Origin: Cladopsammia gracilis
Lineage: Eukaryota > Cnidaria > Anthozoa > Scleractinia > Dendrophylliidae
Reading direction: 5' to 3'
Length of the DNA stretch: 64,000 nucleotides
Assembly: GCA_022457155.1 (NCBI GenBank)
Contig: JAJGOT010000125.1
Location: 671,501-735,500, forward strand
The notes beneath the pieces were generated by a model that worked only from the letters and a program-made list of their open reading frames with translations, was not told the DNA's origin and did not search any database. The position numbers were made by a program, and so were the translations under genes. Below are positions 62,201 to 64,000 of this stretch, one piece after another. The number at the start of each line of letters is the position of its first letter. Position 1 is the stretch's first letter.

Positions 62201-63500
62201 CATGTCCTCCAAGAATACATTTTCATATCGGTATCTTTTTGGTTATTATATTTTTAGTTGAGTCACTGCTAATGGATCCATAAGTAACATCTAACCCAAG
62301 CACCCAAGCACCCAAGCAGGCCTGGGCCCCTCCCCTCCCCTCCACTCCCAACCAACCTCCACCCCAACCAAACACACACACACATCCCTGGCACCTCAAA
62401 CCTATAATTATGCAGTGTTAATTACCTTGATGATGGCTGTCATGGCATCTGTTTTAAGTGTTGGCTGATGTCTCATGAGCTCATCCATTGCTGTTCCAAG
62501 GTTTGAAGCAGTTTCGCCTGCACAAACAATCATGACATGACAACTAAGACTATGCATATATATATTGCAAGTAAAATCCGGTCTCAAGTTAGATCAGTAC
62601 TCAATCTAGGTTAAAATGTGTACCGTACCCAGTATATATTCAATCTAGGTACATAATTCTATACACCACATAGATCTGTAACATTCAGTCATTAAGAACT
62701 ACCTTTGCTATGAAATCTGCAAAATTAATAATGGTAATTGAACTGAGTGGAGTGCAATTTGGTCTGAAATCATACACATGATTTCAAAATCAAATGAACG
62801 TGCAGCATGAGTTTGATTTGAAATCACAAGTATGATTTCAGACCAAAATTGCACGACACGAAGTTCAATATTACCACTTTATTACATCCATTTTAAAATC
62901 GCACAATTTAATTGTCCAAATACAGGATTTTAGTCAGTACCAATATTGATGTGACTTATAGATGCGATTTAGAGCAAAAAACAGTGCGATTCGGGAATAA
63001 ATCGCACCGCTAAGAAAAATATGCGATTTGGAGCAAAAAATAGTGCGATTTGGGAATAAATTGCACTGCTGAGAGCCAATCAGATTGCAAGGATCACCAG
63101 TGATTTCAAAAAGGATGTAATGGTTAAACCTTAATGTGGCACAGATGACCACGGAGAAATGGCCAGCCCGTCTCCAGTTGAGGGATGTAAAATGGTGTCC
63201 TCAATTACTACTTTCATGCTAAATACATTGGCACTTAAATAAAGTATTATTTTTTGGTTAAAACCATTTTACTACCAAAATTAGAAATTCTAAGAAATTT
63301 ATCCACTGCAAAATAACCTTACCAAGGCTTTCTGAAGTTCTTCTCCGTCTCATGGCTGGCAGATAGTCTGGAGACAACAAGACTCGGAACAACTTGTCAA
63401 AAGGCTTACAACTCATGAAGGCTTGAAGCCCTCGATTATTCAAACACAGTGCACTAAGCACACTGGGCAGTGAAGACAAAACTTCTCGGGTAGCAGGAAC
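23607..63500 (-). CDS. HUWE1: HUWE1 orthologue, giant HECT E3 ubiquitin ligase (42 exons, 5' end outside window)
   Basis: HUWE1 family ligases transfer ubiquitin from E2 to many substrates through a catalytic cysteine and act in proteostasis, DNA repair and apoptosis control. I traced 42 exons here, detailed in the block entries below. Splice sites are GT-AG and phases agree at 40 of 41 junctions; the other needs an unusual acceptor (see 44415-45990). The model gives 3,913 residues plus stop, against 4,374 for human HUWE1, so the missing N-terminus is about 450-500 residues. Domains in order: DUF908/DUF913 helical repeats, UBA, UIM-like, WWE, BH3-like, acidic tract, three UBMs, HECT. Cys 3880 of the model is followed by exactly 33 residues, as in human. 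Introns are packed with MITEs but the coding frame is intact. Confidence 0.95.
24295..24425. mobile_element. Truncated TTAA-type MITE
   Basis: The right half of the family is present: TTTTGCATGGTACCATTTG, ATTTTACAAAATGAAATTTG and the terminus AGTTAAAGGGTTAA. The left end is missing. Intronic in HUWE1. Confidence 0.7.
25433..25606. repeat. 11-bp tandem repeat
   Basis: About sixteen copies of GAGTGCATGTC, some with GAGTGCATGAC. Because 11 is not a multiple of 3, all frames stay open on the minus strand and give an artificial 11-residue repeat ([11 protein letters not shown]). It lies in a HUWE1 intron about 190 bp from exon 25798-26097. Confidence 0.95.
26280..27110. repeat. 106-bp minisatellite array B, interrupted by a MITE
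   Basis: About six units of the 106-bp repeat (GTGACCATTCAAATGAAAGC; GAGCAGTACTTTCCTGTGG) in a HUWE1 intron. The array is split by the MITE at 26776-26956; a decayed unit and partial ends continue on the right side. Confidence 0.88.
26776..26956. mobile_element. MITE inserted in array B
   Basis: The ends TATAGAGCGTATGCAC and GTGCATACGCTCTATA are inverted. The interior contains a doubled CGGCGGCCAT(A/G)TTGG followed by TGTACCAAAACAAT. It interrupts the 106-bp array, so it is younger than the array. A TA target duplication is possible. Confidence 0.85.
27639..27888. mobile_element. MITE with CAGGCGTGCGTTTCT ends, copy 1
   Basis: The left end CAGGCGTGCGTTTCT and right end AGAAACGCACGCC are inverted; inside them GACTTTTCGGGCCCGAAA and GGGTCCGAAAAGTTTTCCGG are related. 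A second copy in the same orientation lies at 45034-45288. The terminal CAG suggests hAT-like ancestry. Confidence 0.8.
28000..28480. other. HUWE1 intron without recognised features
   Basis: I see only unstructured AT-rich sequence and a short poly-T stretch. No coding or repeat signal can be supported. Confidence 0.45.
28997..29380. mobile_element. 384-bp MITE with 9-bp duplication CACCTTATC
   Basis: The ends TCCACCGCGGTCAAACG and CGTTTGACCGCGGTTAA are inverted. The perfect direct repeat CACCTTATC flanks them at 28988-28996 and 29381-29389. It sits 34 bp upstream (minus strand) of the acceptor-side HECT exon 28498-28954, next to the branch-point region. A 9-bp duplication suggests a Mutator-like source. 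Confidence 0.82.
29771..31926 (-). CDS. HUWE1: HUWE1 exons preceding HECT
   Basis: Exons 31636-31926, 31086-31340, 30244-30434 and 29771-29963. Conserved blocks: [95 protein letters not shown] and [12 protein letters not shown]. They align with the human segment running from the last helical block to the HECT N-lobe. The exon 31636-31926 starts with a basic, low-complexity stretch ([19 protein letters not shown]) that is less conserved. Confidence 0.92.
31399..31610. mobile_element. Complete TTAA-flanked MITE with one internal 88-bp unit
   Basis: The element reads TTAA, then CCCTTTCACTCCCAGAG at left and CTCTTGGGAGTGAAAGGG then TTAA at right. The inside holds a single copy of the unit that is tandemly repeated elsewhere (GTGACCATTCAAATGAAACC, GCAGTACTTTTGCATGGTAC). 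TTAA target choice with a CCCTTT terminus fits piggyBac-like or Kolobok-like elements; the choice between them is open. Confidence 0.88.
31966..32181. mobile_element. Foldback MITE near a HUWE1 exon
   Basis: The arms around GTAAATAAAATAAGAGATGA and its complement TCGTCTCTTATTTTATTTAC are long and near-perfect, with outer partial repeats of AACGCACGTAAA. It lies between the HUWE1 exons 31636-31926 and 32282-34319. Confidence 0.75.
32282..34319 (-). CDS. HUWE1: HUWE1 2-kb exon: third UBM and helical region
   Basis: A single 2,038-bp exon. It opens [12 protein letters not shown] and contains the third ubiquitin-binding motif ([20 protein letters not shown]), then [19 protein letters not shown]. 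Conserved helical blocks follow: [80 protein letters not shown] and [20 protein letters not shown]. The stretch between about residues 3000 and 3110 of the model is a Ser/Thr/Glu/Pro-rich, probably disordered insert. Confidence 0.94.
34505..34772. mobile_element. MITE with AGAGCAGTTTTCAAT termini, copy 2
   Basis: This full-length copy is in opposite orientation to the element at 2124-2407, with the same inverted ends, CCAATCA motifs and GC-rich centre. It lies about 185 bp from the 2-kb HUWE1 exon. Confidence 0.85.
35020..35720. repeat. 106-bp minisatellite array C with a MITE right end
   Basis: About six well-preserved 106-bp units (starts of GTGGTTCTAAC at 35187 and 35293 are exactly 106 apart). 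The last unit runs into TATTTAACAAAATAATATGT and TTTTGGCGCTCTTGAG, which match the right end of the TTAA-type MITE. It lies in the HUWE1 intron between exons 35806-36134 and 32282-34319. Confidence 0.92.
35806..36134 (-). CDS. HUWE1: HUWE1 exon with two ubiquitin-binding motifs
   Basis: It encodes [20 protein letters not shown] and [16 protein letters not shown], two UBMs of the Leu-Pro type seen in HUWE1 and related ligases, which bind ubiquitin around Leu8. A Pro/Ala/Glu-rich linker precedes them. Phase 1 in and phase 0 out match the neighbouring exons. Confidence 0.95.
36421..39432 (-). CDS. HUWE1: HUWE1 exons after the acidic tract
   Basis: Exons 39151-39432 and 36421-37365. The first contains [20 protein letters not shown], matching human ..LILQRLLGPSAAADILQL. 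The second has [20 protein letters not shown] and [20 protein letters not shown], then a charged coiled-coil-like run ([20 protein letters not shown]) and a long Thr/Ser/Ala-rich disordered tail with an eight-proline tract ([11 protein letters not shown]). Confidence 0.93.
37535..37866. mobile_element. Inverted-repeat element with tRNA-like core, copy 2
   Basis: Long inverted ends run from GTGACTAGAATGGATACTCC through CAGGTTGGACCACCTCGGAC, mirrored at the right. The core at about 37680-37760 reads like a tRNA on the plus strand: AGCTAGGTGGTACAGTGGTA (A-box-like) and CACAGGTTCAATCCCGAGTG (B-box). It is homologous to 3224-3552 in inverse orientation. It lies in a HUWE1 intron. Confidence 0.8.
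38128..38263. mobile_element. 8-bp-TSD MITE family, copy 3
   Basis: The ends GTGGGTTTCTTGGTGTTGCG and CCGCAACACCAAGAAACTAC are flanked by a perfect 8-bp duplication, AAAATTTG (38120-38127, 38264-38271). Orientation is opposite to copies 1 and 2. It lies in a HUWE1 intron. Confidence 0.9.
38767..39133. mobile_element. PIF/Harbinger-like MITE containing another MITE
   Basis: Inverted ends AGGCCCCGCCAAACGAACGC and GCGTTCGTTTGGCCGGGCCT are followed inward by AACATTTCAACGCAACAT on both sides. TTA flanks both ends (38764-38766 and 39134-39136), the duplication typical of PIF/Harbinger elements. The 134-bp MITE at 38899-39032 is nested inside. The right end is 12 bp from the donor GT of HUWE1 exon 39151-39432. 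Confidence 0.88.
38899..39032. mobile_element. 8-bp-TSD MITE family, copy 4 (nested)
   Basis: It is flanked by the perfect duplication CAAATTTG (38891-38898 and 39033-39040). The ends GGTTGTTTCTTGGTGTTGCG and CCGCAACACCAAGAAACTAC match the other three copies. It is inserted into the PIF/Harbinger-like MITE and is therefore younger. Confidence 0.92.
39798..41359 (-). CDS. HUWE1: HUWE1 acidic-tract exons
   Basis: Exons 41012-41359 and 39798-40028. The first starts [20 protein letters not shown] and turns into long Asp/Glu runs; the second encodes another Asp/Glu-rich block ending [17 protein letters not shown]. Human HUWE1 has a comparable acidic stretch at this place. The tract is disordered and may bind basic partners. 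The intron between them contains array D (40095-40590). Confidence 0.92.
40095..40590. repeat. 106-bp minisatellite array D
   Basis: Four to five units (TTTTGAGTCTGTGGATGAAA, CCAAATGAAAGCTA, GAGCAGTAC) in the intron between the two acidic exons of HUWE1. The last unit decays into TTGGTTTTTAGTATTCCTGT. Confidence 0.9.
41455..41640 (+). repeat. tRNA-derived SINE
   Basis: A tRNA-like head (GTATAGTGGTGAGAGCACTC, CCAGGATTTGAATCCCAG) is followed by a body, ATTTATGTGGGTTAAGTTTG, TTGCTCCAAGGGTTTCTTCT, CCGGATACTCCAGTTTTCCC. This body type is common in marine-invertebrate SINEs. It lies in a HUWE1 intron about 100 bp upstream of the acidic exon. Confidence 0.7.
41815..42428. mobile_element. TTAA-type MITE split by a nested hAT-like MITE
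   Basis: The left part (ACCCTTTCAATGCTAGAGTC, GTTCTAACTTTTGTGTCTG) and right part (GTGTGACCATTCAAATGAAA, CTTGGGTGTTAAAGAGTTAA) belong to the TTAA family and are interrupted at 41886-42317. Confidence 0.8.
41886..42317. mobile_element. hAT-like MITE nested in a TTAA-type MITE
   Basis: The ends CAGTGCTGGAAATAA and TTATTTCCAGCACTG are 15-bp inverted repeats typical of hAT elements. The flanks TGCTATGG and TACTATGG (two bases beyond the right end) agree at 7 of 8. The interior has TTGGTCGGACAATGTCCGAT and related GTCCGA motifs. No ORF. Confidence 0.85.
42444..43310 (-). CDS. HUWE1: HUWE1 linker exons before the acidic tract
   Basis: Exons 43236-43310 and 42444-42638. They encode a polar linker ([20 protein letters not shown]) and then the conserved helix [20 protein letters not shown], corresponding to human ENELEDLIDELLERDGG. 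Phases are consistent (1 to 1). Confidence 0.9.
43439..43656. mobile_element. Complete TTAA-flanked MITE, second single-unit copy
   Basis: It runs TTAACTCTTTCACTCCCAGA to TTGGGAGTTAAAGAGTTAA with one internal 88-bp-type unit. TTAA is present at both outer edges. It is closely similar to 31399-31610 and lies in a HUWE1 intron. Confidence 0.88.
44005..44382. mobile_element. TTAA-type MITE with three internal 88-bp units
   Basis: The left end CCTTTCACTCCCAGAGTCAA and right end TTGGGAGTTAGAGAATTAA enclose three tandem 88-bp units. This is intermediate between the one-unit elements and the array at 16986-17580. Confidence 0.88.
44415..45990 (-). CDS. HUWE1: HUWE1 exons with LLAELVKSY and [15 protein letters not shown] blocks
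   Basis: Exons 45782-45990 and 44415-44979. They encode [55 protein letters not shown] and [20 protein letters not shown], all close to human HUWE1. The 5' boundary of the first is uncertain: the better-looking acceptor at 46037-46038 puts the exon out of phase with the upstream donor at 46515, while an acceptor at 45991-45992 (..TACACGTAG) restores phase. A missed small exon in 46040-46510 is also possible. Confidence 0.88.
45034..45288. mobile_element. MITE with CAGGCGTGC ends, copy 2
   Basis: Same family and orientation as 27639-27888, with a long internal stretch nearly identical between the copies (for example ATCAACAAAAACCGAATCTT). It lies in the HUWE1 intron between exons 45782-45990 and 44415-44979. 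Confidence 0.82.
46516..47309 (-). CDS. HUWE1: HUWE1 exon with conserved helical block and BH3-like motif
   Basis: A 794-bp exon encoding [55 protein letters not shown] and [20 protein letters not shown], all clear matches to human HUWE1. Near its end the sequence [16 protein letters not shown] has the L-x3-G-D arrangement of a BH3 motif, at the place where human HUWE1 has its MCL1-binding BH3. The donor is CTTG/GTAAGC. Confidence 0.93.
47310..48178. other. HUWE1 intron without recognised features
   Basis: No coding, RNA or repeat family can be supported here. An open frame at 47613-47903 is compositionally ordinary and has no splice context. Confidence 0.45.
48179..48875 (-). CDS. HUWE1: HUWE1 linker exons after WWE
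   Basis: Exons 48662-48875 and 48179-48254. The first starts [13 protein letters not shown], aligning with human VNEETGNRRPVML at the end of the WWE domain, then becomes a Ser/Glu/Lys-rich linker with KKMKKEKQ (a possible nuclear-localisation-like basic run). The second encodes [20 protein letters not shown], leading into the next helical block. Confidence 0.88.
49120..49290. repeat. Degenerate TTAA-type MITE remnant
   Basis: Weak matches to the family unit: TGGATGATATCCTCTGGCAT, CCGTTCAAATTAAAG and AAGCAGTTCTTTTCTATGG. It is old and decayed and lies in a HUWE1 intron. Confidence 0.5.
49669..50051 (-). CDS. HUWE1: HUWE1 WWE-domain exons
   Basis: Exons 49936-50051 and 49669-49720. Together they encode [35 protein letters not shown] and [17 protein letters not shown], the WWE domain, which in this family binds (ADP-ribose) polymers. 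The two signature Trp residues (WKWFDD, GRWYNY) are present; the third conserved aromatic position is Tyr (AAYRNG) where human has Trp (SAWKSG). Confidence 0.95.
50361..50498. mobile_element. MITE with AACTGAGTTGATAAGG ends
   Basis: AACTGAGTTGATAAGG near 50363 and its complement CCTTATCAACTCAGTT near 50482 bound a short non-coding element with GCGCTAGTCCTCCCTCAGAG inside. Intronic in HUWE1. Confidence 0.65.
50726..52218 (-). CDS. HUWE1: HUWE1 helical exons between UBA and WWE
   Basis: Exons 51925-52218, 51506-51655, 51145-51275 and 50726-50807. They encode [20 protein letters not shown], a Leu-rich block [35 protein letters not shown] and [20 protein letters not shown]. These align with human [46 protein letters not shown] and [20 protein letters not shown]. 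The first exon starts with a Thr/Glu-rich linker. Confidence 0.92.
50899..51113. mobile_element. TTAA-type MITE, inverted copy
   Basis: A reverse-oriented single-unit copy of the family (GATGGTACCATCTAAAAGTA, GGTTTCATTTGAATGGTCAC, right end GGGAGTGAAAGG). Its right end is about 30 bp from the HUWE1 exon 51145-51275. Confidence 0.8.
52590..52630. repeat. (AAACAAGT)n short tandem repeat
   Basis: Five or so units of AAACAAGT in a HUWE1 intron. Confidence 0.85.
52801..52968 (-). CDS. HUWE1: HUWE1 UIM-like exon
   Basis: It encodes [17 protein letters not shown], a ubiquitin-interacting motif (acidic patch, Ala and Ser at fixed spacing) nearly identical to human [17 protein letters not shown]. 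It is followed by an Ala/Pro/Thr-rich linker made of short ATP repeats ([15 protein letters not shown]). Confidence 0.95.
53008..53160. repeat. Three tandem copies of a 61-bp unit
   Basis: CGTTCTCAGTTGAGGTTGTA, ACCCATAAAACTTGTGGTGG and GCCAACATT repeat three times with drift, in the intron between the UBA and UIM exons of HUWE1. Confidence 0.88.
53414..53527 (-). CDS. HUWE1: HUWE1 UBA-domain exon
   Basis: It encodes [20 protein letters not shown] and [18 protein letters not shown], with the MGF/Y loop and LL..T helix of UBA domains. The first UBA residues (HLQQ) come from the end of the preceding exon. Alignment with human LMDMGFTREHAMEALLNT is direct. Confidence 0.96.
54497..63500 (-). CDS. 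HUWE1: HUWE1 N-terminal armadillo-like exons (DUF913 region)
   Basis: Exons 63323-63500, 62426-62517, 61693-61940, 61405-61462, 60938-61114, 59624-59869, 58776-58992, 58141-58486, 57585-57707, 56780-56853, 56338-56495 and 54497-54736. Landmarks are [144 protein letters not shown] and [20 protein letters not shown]. The exon 61693-61940 contains an acidic insert, [10 protein letters not shown]. This part forms the helical-repeat substrate scaffold in the human protein. All phases agree. Confidence 0.94.
55078..55282. mobile_element. TTAA-type MITE, second inverted copy
   Basis: It runs from TTAACCCTCTGACTTCCAAG to TAATTGATGGTTAA in reverse orientation with one unit inside (ATGGTACCATGCAAAAGTAA). 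It lies in a HUWE1 intron. Confidence 0.75.
55378..55460 (-). repeat. tRNA-derived SINE fragment
   Basis: On the minus strand it reads GTTATAGCTCAGTGGTTAGA followed by GCATAGTTAGGACTGG and a degenerate B-box region. It is tRNA-like at the 5' half only. Confidence 0.55.
55742..55814 (-). repeat. tRNA-like pseudogene
   Basis: On the minus strand: TCCTCGATGGCCTAGTGGTC (A-box region), CCTGGATTCACAG (anticodon-arm-like) and CTCGGGTTCAATTCACGC (B-box). The 3' end does not pair with the 5' acceptor, so a functional tRNA is unlikely. Confidence 0.6.
56214..56277. repeat. (ATT)n microsatellite
   Basis: About twenty ATT units, 60 bp from the HUWE1 exon 56338-56495. It generates a spurious poly-Asn reading frame on the minus strand. 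Confidence 0.97.
56960..57540. repeat. 106-bp minisatellite array E
   Basis: Four to five diverged units (AAGTGTGACCATTCAAATGA, GAGCAGTACTTTCCTGTGG) in a HUWE1 intron. The array ends 45 bp from exon 57585-57707. Confidence 0.85.
60445..60917. mobile_element. 473-bp hAT-like MITE beside a splice donor
   Basis: The ends CAGGGTTCTCCAGAGAA and GCTTCCAGAGAACCCTG are inverted repeats with the CAG terminus of hAT elements. AAGTAC flanks both sides (60439-60444, 60918-60923), a 6-bp direct repeat, shorter than the usual 8. The right edge lies 12 bp from the donor GT of HUWE1 exon 60938-61114. Confidence 0.75.
62752..63070. repeat. Palindrome and tandem duplication
   Basis: GTGCAATTTGGTCTGAAATC and its complement (62752-62775 and 62832-62854) form a hairpin. 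Nearby, a segment of about 63 bp (GCGATTTAGAGCAAAAAACA, GGGAATAAATCGCACCGCT) is duplicated in tandem at about 62961 and 63024. Probably parts of one decayed MITE in a HUWE1 intron. Confidence 0.65.
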
Positions 63501-63509
63501 CTATAAGAA

Positions 63510-64000
63510 GAAATAAGACATTTCTTTCCTTGCTTGTAACGATTTAGGTACAGTGTAAGAATTTGAAGTGGATAATCTTCAATGCTAATAAGCCTTTCCA
63601 AATCTCAAAGAAGGATGAGTTTGAGTATTTACACTGTATGTATTCACTTGAAAAAGCGCCACAGTGCTTATTAGTTTTCTTTACTTTCTTATGCAGCACT
63701 TATTAAAAAGTCATTAATTAAAAAACACAATGTTTTTTAATGAAAAATAAGTACTCTTTCTATAATAAATAAAGAAAAGAACAATAATTTAGGCATGAAA
63801 ATTTCCACACATGATTTAAAGTCAAACATGTTTTCTGTTTTCTGTTTTCCAGCCATTTCCATTTGTTTAAACTGAAAAGTTTTCTTTTTCCAACTTAATT
63901 CCAAGTGTTGGATATCCTAATGAAACATGTCTCACCCTTGACATATAATTATATTATTATTATTGGAAACAACTTTTTAAAAAATAATTAACCCAGCTGT
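63510..64000. other. HUWE1 intron at the window edge
   Basis: AT-rich sequence upstream of the first visible HUWE1 exon. No exon or repeat can be supported before the right edge. Confidence 0.5.

Noticed and set aside
1..64000. A previously undescribed multi-gene system
   Set aside because: Only two protein-coding genes can be supported, on one strand and with no sign of shared function; the novelty here lies in repeats and one unrecognised protein.

Overview
This is an animal nuclear genome window, most likely from a cnidarian (an anthozoan, probably a stony coral). It has two intron-rich genes on the minus strand with canonical GT-AG introns, AT-rich introns, and a dense population of short non-autonomous DNA transposons (MITEs) and minisatellites. 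The coral assignment is inference from the gene sequence and from repeat types I associate with anthozoans; I could not test it by search. I see no prokaryotic operon, CRISPR array or viral genome.

Right two thirds, 23607-63500, minus strand: a nearly complete HUWE1 orthologue, the giant HECT E3 ubiquitin ligase. I traced 42 coding exons whose phases join at every junction except one, which needs a downstream acceptor. They encode about 3,913 residues ending in the true C-terminus. The 5' end, about 450-500 residues by comparison with human HUWE1, lies beyond the right edge. Domain order is that of the family: DUF908/DUF913 armadillo-like part, UBA, UIM-like motif, WWE, BH3-like motif, acidic tract, three ubiquitin-binding motifs, HECT.

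Left third, 3569-19269, minus strand: an eight-exon gene model of 991 codons for a protein I do not recognise. It has an N-terminal pair of CxxC knuckles, a long charged disordered middle, a cluster of 13 cysteines near residues 737-791 and a Lys/Glu-rich tail. It lies downstream of HUWE1 in the same orientation, about 4.3 kb away.

1-3540, 19270-23400 and most introns are mobile-element debris: a TTAA-targeting MITE whose 88/106-bp internal module has amplified into tandem arrays at six places; a four-copy MITE with 8-bp target duplications, one copy nested inside a PIF/Harbinger-like MITE; palindromic MITEs with 9-bp duplications; an inverted-repeat element carrying a tRNA-like segment; several hAT-like MITEs; a decayed LINE reverse-transcriptase fragment; and simple repeats. 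The most unusual signals are the MITE-to-minisatellite series, the nested insertions, and the unrecognised cysteine-rich gene.
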